A program made the position numbers and the translations under genes. A stretch of 64,000 nucleotides of DNA from Leucobacter sp042726155 (lineage in GTDB: Bacteria > Actinomycetota > Actinomycetes > Actinomycetales > Microbacteriaceae): positions 459,364-523,363 of the forward strand of contig NZ_JBHXHV010000004.1 of the NCBI RefSeq assembly GCF_042726155.1, given 5' to 3'. Every line of letters begins with the position of its first letter. The stretch's first letter is position 1. This document shows, piece after piece, positions 50,680 to 59,506 of the stretch. The notes beneath the pieces are model-generated. The model ran no database searches and had not been told where the DNA came from. It saw only the letters and a program-made list of their open reading frames with translations.

Positions 50680-51693
50680 ATGTACGGGGTGCTGCAGGGG
50701 TTCGCGCTCATTCTGGGGATCATCGGGGCCGGCTACCTGACCGCACGCTTTGGCGTCGTGCAGGGCGATCAGCGCCGCGTGCTCAACAACGTCGCCTTTT
50801 TCGTCGCAACCCCCGCGCTGCTCTTCACCGTGCTGCGGCAGAGCGACCCGAGCATCATGCTCTCCCCCGTCATTCTGATCACGAGCCTCGCCGCGATCAT
50901 CGTTGCTACCGTCTTCGTTGTCGCCTCACGCCTGTGGTTCAAGCGGGATCGGGCAGCAACGACGCTCGGCGCAGCGTGCTCGGGCTACGTCAACGCGAAC
51001 AACCTCGGACTTCCTGTCGCCGTGTACATCTTGGGCGATGCGGCGTACGTGGCGCCCCTCATTCTGGTGCAGCTCATCTTTTTCGCGCCGACCATCCTGT
51101 CGATGCTCGAAACGACGCGGACGGGCCGTCTCGTCGACGGTCCGCCCCCGGAGCAAGCCGGGCGGGCAGAGCAAGCCGAGCGGGCCGGGCAGGCGGGGCA
51201 GGACGGCGCGTCGGGCGGCGCGCTTCGCGGCGGTCTGAGCGCGCTCGGCCGCGCGGCCTCGAACCCGATCATCATCGCGTCGGTGCTCGGCCTCGTGGTC
51301 GCGCTCGTGGGTATTCCCATCCCCTCGCTGCTCTCGGCCCCGCTCGAAATGCTCGGCGACGCGGCCATACCAATGGTGCTCCTCAGCTTCGGAATCTCGT
51401 TGCGCGGTCAGCGAGCACTGCAGCGTGGCACTGGGCGCAGCGCCGTCTTCACCGCGACAGCCCTCAAGCTGCTATTGATGCCGGCCGTCGCCTGGGGCCT
51501 CGCAACCGCCTTCGGCCTCGGCCCCCACGAGGTGTTCGTCGCAACGATCATCGCCGCACTGCCCACCGCGCAAAACGTCTACAACTACGCGGCGACCTAT
51601 CGTCGCGCCGAAACGATGGTGCGCGACACCGTGTTTCTCACGACGTTCGCGTCGCTGCCCATCATCGCCGGGATCGCCTGGTGGCTCGGCTAA
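50680..51693 (+). CDS. AEC-family (auxin efflux carrier-like) transporter
   Basis: 337 aa, ten membrane segments in two halves of five. N-half GFALILGIIGAGYLTARFGVV and NNVAFFVATPALLF; CSGYVNANNLGLPVAVYILGD is the crossover motif; C-half AIPMVLLSFGISLRG. The central cytoplasmic loop contains a (E/G)QA(E/G)RA-type repeat of about 25 residues. Members export or import small carboxylates such as malate. ATG follows the TetR stop codon with no gap, so it is translationally coupled. Confidence 0.9.
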   Translation: MYGVLQGFALILGIIGAGYLTARFGVVQGDQRRVLNNVAFFVATPALLFTVLRQSDPSIMLSPVILITSLAAIIVATVFVVASRLWFKRDRAATTLGAACSGYVNANNLGLPVAVYILGDAAYVAPLILVQLIFFAPTILSMLETTRTGRLVDGPPPEQAGRAEQAERAGQAGQDGASGGALRGGLSALGRAASNPIIIASVLGLVVALVGIPIPSLLSAPLEMLGDAAIPMVLLSFGISLRGQRALQRGTGRSAVFTATALKLLLMPAVAWGLATAFGLGPHEVFVATIIAALPTAQNVYNYAATYRRAETMVRDTVFLTTFASLPIIAGIAWWLG

Positions 51694-51796
51694 GCTGAGC
51701 GCCTCATGGCAACGTCAGCCGCCGCGGGAATAGCGAACGCACCGCGTTGGTTGGGTGTATTCGGAAACACACCCGCACGTCAAAAGGAGCCACCAC

Positions 51797-52372
51797 GTGA
51801 GCCCGCGCACCGCAACTACCAGCGCCCCCATCCTCGACACTCTCACCGAGCGCTGGAGCCCCCGCGCGTTCGACACGACGCACGCGTTCCCCGAGGGCGC
51901 ACTGCGCGGGCTGCTTGAGGCCGCACGCTGGGCGCCGAGCGCAAACAACACGCAGCCGTGGCGGTTCATCATCGCGCGCCGCGGCAGTGAAACCTTCGAC
52001 CGGATCACCGAGACCTTCATGGGCTTCAACCGCACCTGGGCCGTCAACGCCGGCGCGCTCATCGTGAACGTGGCCGAGACGACCGACGCCGCTGGCAACG
52101 CCCTTCCCTGGGCCGAGTACGATCTCGGGCAGGCTGTCGCGCACCTGAGCGTGCAGGCGACCGCAGAGGGCCTCCACCTGCACCAGCTCGGTGGCTTCGA
52201 CCGCGAAGCCATTCGCACTGCGTTCAACCTTGAGGATCGCCTACTGCCCGTCTCAATCAGCGCTATCGGCAAGCTCGGCGACGCCGACTCCCTCCCCGAG
52301 GCACTGCGCGAGCGCGAGATCGCTCCGCGCACGCGCCTCGAAATCGACGAGCTCGTGCTCGTTCGCGGCTAA
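51797..52372 (+). CDS. Nitroreductase family protein
   Basis: 191 aa from the GTG at 51797, chosen for AAAAGGAG 7 nt upstream; the open frame to 51755 adds 14 unlikely codons. FMN-dependent NAD(P)H oxidoreductase fold: LTERWSPRAFDTTHAF (SxRxF), LLEAARWAPSANNTQPWRFI, and DLGQAVAHLSVQATAEGLHLHQLGGFD. Likely reduces nitro, quinone or similar compounds; the physiological substrate is unknown. Confidence 0.9.
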   Translation: MSPRTATTSAPILDTLTERWSPRAFDTTHAFPEGALRGLLEAARWAPSANNTQPWRFIIARRGSETFDRITETFMGFNRTWAVNAGALIVNVAETTDAAGNALPWAEYDLGQAVAHLSVQATAEGLHLHQLGGFDREAIRTAFNLEDRLLPVSISAIGKLGDADSLPEALREREIAPRTRLEIDELVLVRG

Positions 52373-52405
52373 ATCACACGTAGTGCCGTCGGCACTGACG
52401 CCTGT

Positions 52406-52828
52406 TCAGGCTTCGGTGTCGACGGCGATGGGCCCGCCATCAAGGCGCAGGGCCTGAATCAGATCGCCCGCGTGCACCGTCGACACGATCACGCGTGAGA
52501 ACTGGTCGAATTCACCGTGCCAGCCGTGATCTTCGTCGTCTGCGTGTTCGGGTGTCTCGAAATCGATGACCACGGCGTCACGGCCACGGCGCGCGAGCAC
52601 AAAGTCGCGCCCGGTAAACGTACGCCAGGTGCCTGCAGCAAGTGTGCCCGGCAGTGCTGCCCCGGGGGCGCGCACGCCGCGCACCCAGATCCACGGGTCG
52701 TTCGTGACGATCGCGGATGAGATCGCGGAGCGGTCGAGCACGATGTCGCGGCGTCGCATGGACGCGAACTTTTCCGCAGCCGTGAGTTTGATCACGACGC
52801 GATCCGGGTGCACTTCGACTCTCGCCAT
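52406..52828 (-). CDS. Conserved actinobacterial hypothetical protein (PH-like beta domain)
   Basis: 140 aa. Opens MARVEVHPDRVVIKLTAAEKFASMRRRDIVLDRSAISSA, then WVRGVRAPGAALPGTLAAGTWR and DFVLARRGRDAVVIDFE, a pattern of short beta strands as in small bacterial PH-like proteins. Overlaps nothing; 2 bp after the hemD stop, so in one operon with it. Function unknown. Confidence 0.75.
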   Translation of the reverse strand: MARVEVHPDRVVIKLTAAEKFASMRRRDIVLDRSAISSAIVTNDPWIWVRGVRAPGAALPGTLAAGTWRTFTGRDFVLARRGRDAVVIDFETPEHADDEDHGWHGEFDQFSRVIVSTVHAGDLIQALRLDGGPIAVDTEA

Positions 52829-52830
52829 GA

Positions 52831-53622
52831 TCAGTCCAACATGTCGCTCTGGTCGATGACCGACTCGACGGTCTCAATGAGTGCGCGCTTGCGGGCGTAC
52901 TCGGGATGACTCGGGTCGTCAGCATCAGCGGGAAGGCCGAGCTCAGCGGCCGCCTCAAGCGTGTTCACGCCGACGCAGGCGACGATCGTGTCGACGGGAA
53001 TATCGGGGAACTGCGCCGCGACCTCCTCCGCGATCTTCGCGGAAGCGACGAGCAACGCATTAATGCGGCCCGACTCGATATCTTCGCGGATGTGCACCGA
53101 CGCCGGTACGCCGACCGTTCGAAAGGCGAGCACCTGCGTGACATCGTGACCACGCTCCATGAGCCCCTCTGTGAGCACCGGGATCGCCACGTCCGATCGC
53201 AGGGTCAATACCTTCAGCACCGCGTCGGTGTCGATTTCGCTCCACTCATCGAGCAGTGCATGAGTGCTGTTTTCCTGGCTCGGTGTGCGAGTGATCGGAT
53301 AGCCAGCATCAGTGAACGCGACCGCTGTAGCCTCGCCGACGATGGCGACGCTCGTGTGGGGGTGAATCACCGCATTGTGGTGCTTGAGTACGTCGGCAAC
53401 CGTCGAGCTCGTCGCGGTCAACCAGTCGAACTTGCCAGCCTCAAGGGCCGCGAGTGCATCGACGAGCTTGTCTTCTTCGCTCGTGTGCGCGAAGTCAACG
53501 AGCGGAGCAATCACCGTGTGCGCTCCGCGCTCGCGGAGCGCCTTGGAGACCAGATCGCCCCAGGTTCCGCCCCGAGGAACGAGCACCCGAAGACCACTGA
53601 GCGGCTTCGCCTCAGCAGACAT
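52831..53622 (-). CDS. hemD: Uroporphyrinogen-III synthase
   Basis: 263 aa from the ATG at 53622 (MSAEAKPLSGLRVLVPRGGTWGDLVSKALRERGAH); a GTG three codons earlier is also open. HemD fold with two lobes: DWLTATSSTVADVLK, SVAIVGEATAVAFTDAGY and INALLVASAKIAEEVAAQFPDIPVDTIVACVGVNTLEAAAELGL. Closes the tetrapyrrole ring on the way to haem. Isolated from other hem genes here, except the distant HemY-like protein at 55084. Confidence 0.88.
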   Translation of the reverse strand: MSAEAKPLSGLRVLVPRGGTWGDLVSKALRERGAHTVIAPLVDFAHTSEEDKLVDALAALEAGKFDWLTATSSTVADVLKHHNAVIHPHTSVAIVGEATAVAFTDAGYPITRTPSQENSTHALLDEWSEIDTDAVLKVLTLRSDVAIPVLTEGLMERGHDVTQVLAFRTVGVPASVHIREDIESGRINALLVASAKIAEEVAAQFPDIPVDTIVACVGVNTLEAAAELGLPADADDPSHPEYARKRALIETVESVIDQSDMLD

Positions 53623-53793
53623 ACACCCCACTCACTCGACACAAAAAATTGTGGTCGCTACCCGCAGCGCGAAACTGCGGCCCCGACCCTTGACGGAAAT
53701 GCGTTGACCCTATTCTTACCCTGCCGCCGCGCCGAAGCAAAACGACGGCGGTCTCTGGGGTGAACGACACCGAACTGTGACCTGCCAAATGGC

Positions 53794-54054
53794 TTAGCGG
53801 AACCGCTGCGAAACGCTCGCCGCAATGCCCCACACCGTCAGCCCAACGAGAGTTGCCGCACCGGCGACCCCAGCCGCAAACCGCAGCGGATTCGTGCGCT
53901 TCTCCTGTGCGATGCGCAACTTCGCCTCGTCGAGCGCGTCGTCGACGCGCTGGGCGTAGTTCAGGCGCACCTTCAGCTGCGAGAGCGTGTCATAGAGTTC
54001 CGCGCGAGCCAGGGCCGCGTCGGCGATCCCCTGTCGCTTTTCTTCGTGGCTCAT
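53794..54054 (-). CDS. DUF3618-like small membrane protein
   Basis: 86 aa: a charged helical N-terminus (ALARAELYDTLSQLKVRLNYAQRVDDALDEAKLRIAQEK) and one membrane helix (FAAGVAGAATLVGLTVWGIA). Overlaps the holin-like gene stop by ATGA. Together with the next two genes it forms an actinobacterial trio (DUF3618, Holin-X, YtxH-like) usually linked to envelope stress; the role is unproven. Confidence 0.8.
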   Translation of the reverse strand: MSHEEKRQGIADAALARAELYDTLSQLKVRLNYAQRVDDALDEAKLRIAQEKRTNPLRFAAGVAGAATLVGLTVWGIAASVSQRFR

Positions 54055-54515
54055 CGCCAGTTCCCTTCCTCTCCGACGCGCGGCATCCCAGGGCTGGAAT
54101 GACGGGGCGTCGGGGGTTCCGCGTTCACACGCACTTCGCTCAGAGCCGAGATATCGTCGCCGACCCGGTGCAGCGTCTCTTCAGGCACGGGGTTGCCGCG
54201 CTTGATCAGAGTGATGCCGCCCAGGATCGCCAACGCTGCGAGCACCAGCAGGCCTGCCGCCACCACAAGTGCCGCCAGCCACCACGGCCACACGAGCGAC
54301 AGCGCAGCAATCGCTGCAATCACGAGCGCTTCAAGCATGAAGAACAAGAAAAAGAGCGCGACGACGATGGCGCCTGCGCCAATGCCCGCCTTCTTCGCCT
54401 TCGAGACAATCTCACGCTTCGCGTTCGTGTACTCGATCTTCGCGAGACCAACGATCTGCTGCGGAAGGCGGGTCAGCAGCTCAACGGTGCCGGCCTCGTC
54501 TTTCTTTCGACTCAT
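54051..54515 (-). CDS. Actinobacterial Holin-X (phage holin superfamily III-like) membrane protein
   Basis: 154 aa. ELLTRLPQQIVGLAKIEYTNAKREIVSKAKKAGIGAGAIVVALFFLFFMLEALVIAAIAALSLVWPWWLAALVVAAGLLVLAALAI: an amphipathic start and two long membrane helices, the DUF1469/Holin-X layout. Despite the name it is chromosomal and not part of a prophage here. ATGA overlaps with both neighbours. Confidence 0.85.
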   Translation of the reverse strand: MSRKKDEAGTVELLTRLPQQIVGLAKIEYTNAKREIVSKAKKAGIGAGAIVVALFFLFFMLEALVIAAIAALSLVWPWWLAALVVAAGLLVLAALAILGGITLIKRGNPVPEETLHRVGDDISALSEVRVNAEPPTPRHSSPGMPRVGEEGNWR

Positions 54516-54973
54516 GCCCCTGCTCCATCGGCCGCGGTGTCAGCCTTCGCGTCTGCCTCTGTCCCTGCCCCCGGCTTCGCCGCTTCGCCCGACTTGGGCT
54601 TCGCGGTCGGCTTGGGCGCCGCCGGCGGCGTCGATGTTGACACCGGCTTCGGTGCTGCCTTCGGCGCAGCGTTCGGGGACTGTGGCGCGGTGTTCGCCGA
54701 CGCAGTGCGAGCATTCGACGACGAAGTCGAGCGATCTTGCCCGCCAACCATCGAGGCGAACGCGTTCTTGCCAGCCTGCAGAGCCGAATCTTTCAGGTTT
54801 TCGACGGTGCCGCGCGTCGCGTCACGCACGACTCCGACGCCGCGCTGCACGGGAGCGGTGTTCCACAGCTGATCAGCGCCGCGCTTGATCTGCTCGTAGC
54901 GCTCACGACCAGCGCGTGAGCCGAGTACGTAGCCGACTGCCGCGCCGAGAACGAATGCGATCTTGCCCTTCAT
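54512..54973 (-). CDS. YtxH-like small protein with Ala/Pro/Lys-rich tail
   Basis: 153 aa from the ATG at 54973 (TGGAGGCATC upstream). N-terminal GxxxGYxxGSRAG-type membrane motif (MKGKIAFVLGAAVGYVLGSRAGRERYEQIKRG), then a helical segment and a disordered Ala/Pro/Lys-rich C-terminus (KPVSTSTPPAAPKPTAKPKSG). First gene of the envelope-like trio. Confidence 0.82.
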   Translation of the reverse strand: MKGKIAFVLGAAVGYVLGSRAGRERYEQIKRGADQLWNTAPVQRGVGVVRDATRGTVENLKDSALQAGKNAFASMVGGQDRSTSSSNARTASANTAPQSPNAAPKAAPKPVSTSTPPAAPKPTAKPKSGEAAKPGAGTEADAKADTAADGAGA

Positions 54974-55083
54974 GATGCCTCCAGTTCGTGGCGTTTGGTG
55001 GTCCTCGCCCAGCCTACTCCCGCGCCGGGTACGGCGCATACGCCTTCGGTTATATAGCGCTTAACCGGCCATAGTCACAGGCT

Positions 55084-56610
55084 CTACTCGGCGATTCCCG
55101 TGAGGCGCCGGCGCAGCTGCACCGCCACCGCGCGAGCGTCGAGCACTGCTGCGGCGAGGTCTCCACTATGGCTCTCGGGCCCCACCTCCACGCAAGAGGA
55201 TTCCGCTTCGCGGGCCAAGGTGATATGCGCGAGCGCCCGGTCGCGCACGCTGATCGACGTGAACGGCGCGGGCACGAGCCTCAGTTGCAGCTCGGCGCCC
55301 GGCGTTCGCTCGGACCGCGCAGCAGCGAGTAACCCGCTGATCAGCGCGTCAATTTCTCTCCGCGCGTCGCGGCTGGGCTCCCCGATAGCACCGAGCGCCG
55401 TGGCAGCGGCGGCGGCGTCCGACGAGTCGGCGACGTTGCTGACGCCGACCGAGGGGCCCGACAGCCTGAGCTGCCAGGACGAATTGCTCGGAGCACCCTG
55501 TTCGGAACGCTCATCAACTTCTTCGCGCGTGCTCCCCGGCCGGTTCCGTTCCTCAACCCAGCGCGCGCTCCATCGCTCACCGCTTGGCGCGACGACTGCT
55601 TCGAGCGCGGCTTGGGCGTGTCGATCGGCCTCGCGGGTCGTTGCGAAGTCGGGAGCGGTGACATCGAGCTCCGCAATCCAGCGCACTTCTCGCTGCGGTG
55701 CTTCTGTGCGGGGGAACCCTGGCAGCTCACGCGACCGTACGTTGACGATCACTGCACGTGCGCTCACCTCTGCCCCGGCTTCCTCGACGATCCAGCCGTC
55801 GTCATCTCCATCACCGTCAGCGCTTGAAACGCCCGGTGTGGTCGGTCCGCTCGATAATCTCGCCCGCCGCATGCCCGTGGCGGCGCCGTCGGCAAATTCG
55901 ACGCCGAAGTACGCGAGCCGCTCAATGAGCGCATCGCGCAGACCAGACCAGCCGCCGGCGGGCCGCACCCGGGTTTCACGTGCAACATGGCGCTTTGAGT
56001 AGCTGAGCGCAGCGCCGCAGAGCGATCCGGCTGTCGTCACGTCTTCGTTGAGACCTGGAGCCGCGATCGCGACGTCAACGTCTGCTGCCGCCACGCCAAA
56101 CTTCTCGCTGACAAACGGCTCGACCAGCCGATCCAGCGCACCGGCCCCGATTCGGGATCGCACGAGCTTTCCCAGCGTCCGCGTCTTTCCGATCGTGAGC
56201 ACGGGCCCCACGCGATCAAGAAAGGCGCGAGTAGCGGCGCCCGAACCGAGAATTGCCAGGCTCGCCTCCGACAGTGGCACCGCGGGAATGCCAAACACTG
56301 ACGGCTCTGGCTGCATCGCCCAGCCGCCGCGCGCGCCGCGCAGCAGCACAGGCTCCGGGGGTTCGACGATCGGCGACGCCGCAGACAGGGCGGCACCACC
56401 GGGCGAGAGTGGCGCGGCCACATGGTCGAGAAAAGAGCGGAGGGTGCCATCAGCGTCGGTCACGTCATATGGCGCAAACCCGGCGATCGCTTCGTCGCCC
56501 GCGGCGGCCACGCTCGCGTGTCCGACGCGCACTCGCAGGCCGACCTCGGCAAACTCAAGGGCGGCGGCAAGTTCGGCTGGCCCCCGGCCGATCACGTACA
56601 CATCAACCAT
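55084..56610 (-). CDS. HemY/protoporphyrinogen-oxidase-like FAD flavoprotein with degenerate dinucleotide motif
   Basis: 508 aa from the ATG at 56610, overlapping the CPBP gene by 8 bp. Opens MVDVYVIGRGPAELAAALEFAEVGLRVRV: the Rossmann beta-alpha-beta is present, but the GxGxxG reads GRGPAE. Later RTLGKLVRSRIGAGALDRLVEPFVSEKFG, RPAGGWSGLRDALIERLAYFGV and a C-terminal VGVSNVADSSDAAAAATALG fit the amine-oxidase/HemY fold. Several acidic inserts in the second half. Probably haem or carotenoid-related, but catalysis is doubtful. Confidence 0.7.
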   Translation of the reverse strand: MVDVYVIGRGPAELAAALEFAEVGLRVRVGHASVAAAGDEAIAGFAPYDVTDADGTLRSFLDHVAAPLSPGGAALSAASPIVEPPEPVLLRGARGGWAMQPEPSVFGIPAVPLSEASLAILGSGAATRAFLDRVGPVLTIGKTRTLGKLVRSRIGAGALDRLVEPFVSEKFGVAAADVDVAIAAPGLNEDVTTAGSLCGAALSYSKRHVARETRVRPAGGWSGLRDALIERLAYFGVEFADGAATGMRRARLSSGPTTPGVSSADGDGDDDGWIVEEAGAEVSARAVIVNVRSRELPGFPRTEAPQREVRWIAELDVTAPDFATTREADRHAQAALEAVVAPSGERWSARWVEERNRPGSTREEVDERSEQGAPSNSSWQLRLSGPSVGVSNVADSSDAAAAATALGAIGEPSRDARREIDALISGLLAAARSERTPGAELQLRLVPAPFTSISVRDRALAHITLAREAESSCVEVGPESHSGDLAAAVLDARAVAVQLRRRLTGIAE

Positions 56611-57802
56611 GCTGCTGCGGGCCGTTCTGCGATCCCTCTTCAGGGCTGTGCGGCGCAGCCGGAGCCTGGGAGGGTGCGAGCCCCGCCCCTGGCAGTGGCG
56701 CAACCTCGACCGGCACTTGCACGAGGTCAATGCGCGTGCGGCCGTAGCCGCGCTTGCGGAACACCCGCAGTACCAGCCAGATGAACACCGCATAGCCCAC
56801 GAGGGCGCCGATGAACGAACCCGCACCGCCAGTGCTTTCGACCTGCGCGGTTTCCCCGCCGACGTTGAAGGTCATGAAACCGAACGCGATCAGGTTGTTC
56901 ACGATGTGAATTGCAATCGCCGCCTCGAGCCCGCCTGTGCGCCAGGTCAGCCACGCCGCGACAATGCCGAGCATGCCGACCGATAGGAGACCCCAGATGT
57001 CATAGATATGGGCGAGCGCGAAACCGACCGAAGGAATGATGATCCCGAACCACGGGCTCTTCAACCACGATCCGAGTACCTGCATAAAGAGGCCTCGGAA
57101 CACAACTTCTTCGGCGGTCGCCTGCAGCGGCACGAGCAACACGATGAAGATCAGCGAGGTCCAGGCAGCGGTCCAGTTGAAGTCAGAGGTGGATGCCTCC
57201 GTCGCCTGCTCATTCAACGATGCTGGATCAAACGCGATTTCCAGCGCGATACCCGCCAGGTTCATCACGATCACGGCGAGCAGAGCGACAAGCGACATCC
57301 TGCCGAGCATCCCCCACCGCAGGCGCCCCGCGACCGACCAGATACGGCCGAGTGGGCGCATGCCGAGCGTGAGCATGGCGAGAATCACCGACGGAATCAT
57401 GATGATGATCGACACGAGACTCAGCAGTACCGAAATCGGTTGCTGCGTGTCGAGGGTGTCGCCCTGACCCGATGCGATGCCGTTGAGGTACTCGGGGTCG
57501 CTCATGAGCGCAGGAATGAAGGCGACGGCCACAATAATCGTGAAGACGCCGAAGTAGACGCCCGACAGCAGGAGCAGAACGAGCGGCTTCCACCACCGAT
57601 AGTTTGCGACGCCCCGAAGTAGTCGGTGATACTCGAGCGGCTCGGTCTCGACAGTCTGTAGTTCAACCGGCGGCCGCACCCACCCCCAGTTTTCAGACAC
57701 GCCGGGCGCGCCCGGTGCGACAGGTGCAGGCTGGGCCGCTGCCTGCGGGTAGTGCTCGGGCTGCTCGGGCTGCTCAGATCCGGGGCTCGTCATGACACCC
57801 AT
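56603..57802 (-). CDS. CPBP family intramembrane metalloprotease
   Basis: 399 aa from 57802 (or 57793). Pro/Gln-rich cytoplasmic N-terminus, then about eight membrane segments. Type II CAAX/CPBP motifs are in place: EEVVFRGLFMQVLG (EExxxR), FALAHIYDI (FxxxH) and HIVNNLIAFGF (HxxxN/B). C-terminal tail again Pro/Gln-rich. May trim or protect against peptides; start has no clear ribosome site. Confidence 0.88.
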   Translation of the reverse strand: MGVMTSPGSEQPEQPEHYPQAAAQPAPVAPGAPGVSENWGWVRPPVELQTVETEPLEYHRLLRGVANYRWWKPLVLLLLSGVYFGVFTIIVAVAFIPALMSDPEYLNGIASGQGDTLDTQQPISVLLSLVSIIIMIPSVILAMLTLGMRPLGRIWSVAGRLRWGMLGRMSLVALLAVIVMNLAGIALEIAFDPASLNEQATEASTSDFNWTAAWTSLIFIVLLVPLQATAEEVVFRGLFMQVLGSWLKSPWFGIIIPSVGFALAHIYDIWGLLSVGMLGIVAAWLTWRTGGLEAAIAIHIVNNLIAFGFMTFNVGGETAQVESTGGAGSFIGALVGYAVFIWLVLRVFRKRGYGRTRIDLVQVPVEVAPLPGAGLAPSQAPAAPHSPEEGSQNGPQQHG

Positions 57803-58032
57803 CTTCTCATCACTGACTCAGTGCCCGCCCCGCGCCCCTCGCGCCCGCTGGCCCGCCGAGTCCTGCGGAGCCCTCAAAAACTGTCGAGCCCCTCCCCAAA
57901 CGCCGAACCCCTCCCCGAAACACGTGATTCGGAGAGGGGTTCGGCGGCGAGCAAGGGGCTCGGCAGCGCCAGCGCCAGCGACGCAGCGCAAGCCGGTCCG
58001 GCCGGCAGCGCCAGCGCCAGCGGCGCAGCGCG
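57803..58032. other. Gap between glyQS and the CPBP gene
   Basis: 230 bp with the hairpin at 57901-57946, outer GAGCCCCT/AGGGGCTC arms, and two copies of a 28-bp GGCAGCGCCAGCGCCAGCG-type repeat (57962-57989 and 58004-58031), the second abutting the glycyl-tRNA synthetase stop codon. No gene. Confidence 0.6.
57901..57946 (-). terminator. Hairpin terminator of glyQS (bidirectional look)
   Basis: Arms 57901-57918 and 57929-57946 pair over 18 bp with a single mismatch around a 10-nt loop (AACACGTGAT). Flanking GAGCCCCT and AGGGGCTC add a second, outer pairing. Downstream of the minus-strand synthetase gene. Confidence 0.6.
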
Positions 58033-59418
58033 TTAGGCGCCGCGCAGGCGCTCAGCCAGGTACGCGTGCAGCTCGGCGCGGGGCACCCGCGTCTGAGCCA
58101 TCGTGTCGCGCTCGCGCACGGTCACTGCGTCATCGTCGAGCGAGTCGAAGTCCACCGTGACACAGAACGGGGTGCCGATCTCGTCCTGGCGACGGTAGCG
58201 GCGGCCAATCGCACCCGAATCGTCGAAGTCGACGTTCCAGTCGTCACGCAGATCCTGGGCGATCTCGCGCGCAAGCGGCGACAGCGTTTCGTTACGGCTG
58301 AGCGGCAGCACGGCTGCCTTGATCGGCGCGAGACGCGGGTCCAGTGCGAGCAGCGTGCGCTTGTCGGTGCCACCCTTTGCGTTCGGCACTTCCTCTTCGC
58401 GGTAGGCGTCGACCAAGAAGGCCATCAGCGAACGGGTGAGACCTGCCGCCGGCTCGATCACGTAGGGCGTGTAGCGCTCATTCTTCGTCTGGTCGAAGAA
58501 GTTGAGATCTTTGCCCGAGTGCTTCGAGTGCGTCGAGAGGTCAAAATCTGTGCGGTTGGCAACGCCCTCGAGCTCGCCCCACTCGCCGCCGGTGAATCCG
58601 AAGCGGTACTCGATATCTGCGGTGCGCTTCGAGTAGTGCGACAGCTTTTCTTTCGGGTGCTCGAAGAAACGCAGGTTGTCAGGCGAGATGCCGAGGCCGA
58701 CGTACCACGCCATGCGCTCGTTCATCCAGTATTCCTGCCACTCCTCATCGGTACCGGGCTCGACGAAGAACTCCATCTCCATCTGTTCGAACTCGCGAGT
58801 GCGGAAGATGAAGTTACCCGGCGTGATCTCGTTGCGGAAGCTCTTGCCGATCTGACCGATGCCGAACGGGGGCTTCATGCGCGCGGCTTGCAGCACATTC
58901 GCGAAGTTCACGAAGATGCCCTGGGCGGTCTCGGGGCGCAGGTAGTGCATGCCGGCCTCGTCGTCGACGGGGCCGAGGTAGGTCTTCAGCAGGCCCGAGA
59001 ACGCGCGCGGCTCGGTCCACTGGCCGCGGGTGCCACAGTTCGCGCAAACGATCTCGGCGAGGCCATCCTTGGGGGCGCGGCCCTTCTTCTCTTCGAAAGC
59101 CTCAATGAGGTGGTCTTCGCGGTAGCGCTTGTGGCAGCTCAGGCACTCGATCAGCGGGTCGCTGAAAACCTCAACGTGTCCGGACGCTTCCCACACCTGC
59201 TTCGGGAGAATCACGCTCGAGTCGATGCCGACGACGTCATCACGCTTCTGCACCATGGACTTCCACCACTGGCGCTTGATGTTCTCTTTCAGCGCGGTGC
59301 CGAGGGGGCCGTAATCCCACGCGGAGCGCGATCCGCCGTAAATCTCACCCGCCTGGAAGACGAAGCCGCGGTGGCGGGCGAGGGCGATGACCTTATCGAG
59401 GCGGGACTGCTCAGCCAT
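58033..59418 (-). CDS. glyQS: Glycyl-tRNA synthetase, dimeric (alpha2) type
   Basis: 461 aa from the ATG at 59418 (MAEQSRLDKVIALARHRGFVFQAGEIYGG); the open frame beyond adds unrelated codons. Class II motifs: motif 1 GSRSAWDYGPLGTALKENIKRQWW; a zinc-like CLSCHKRY and CANCGTRGQW pair; motif 2 FRNEITPGNFIFRTREFEQMEMEFF; motif 3 with GLTRSLMAFL; C-terminal anticodon-binding domain. Eukaryote-like form typical of actinobacteria. Confidence 0.97.
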   Translation of the reverse strand: MAEQSRLDKVIALARHRGFVFQAGEIYGGSRSAWDYGPLGTALKENIKRQWWKSMVQKRDDVVGIDSSVILPKQVWEASGHVEVFSDPLIECLSCHKRYREDHLIEAFEEKKGRAPKDGLAEIVCANCGTRGQWTEPRAFSGLLKTYLGPVDDEAGMHYLRPETAQGIFVNFANVLQAARMKPPFGIGQIGKSFRNEITPGNFIFRTREFEQMEMEFFVEPGTDEEWQEYWMNERMAWYVGLGISPDNLRFFEHPKEKLSHYSKRTADIEYRFGFTGGEWGELEGVANRTDFDLSTHSKHSGKDLNFFDQTKNERYTPYVIEPAAGLTRSLMAFLVDAYREEEVPNAKGGTDKRTLLALDPRLAPIKAAVLPLSRNETLSPLAREIAQDLRDDWNVDFDDSGAIGRRYRRQDEIGTPFCVTVDFDSLDDDAVTVRERDTMAQTRVPRAELHAYLAERLRGA

Positions 59419-59506
59419 ATTCTGTATCACTCCAAGGTGCAAGCGGGGATCTTGGCGCCGCCGCGCTCGGGGCGCGACGGCATAGGTGGCCCAGTCTACC
59501 GGCGGC

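Noticed and set aside
54051..54515. Prophage remnant because of a holin-like protein
   Set aside because: The Holin-X family is a normal chromosomal actinobacterial protein and no other phage gene is near.
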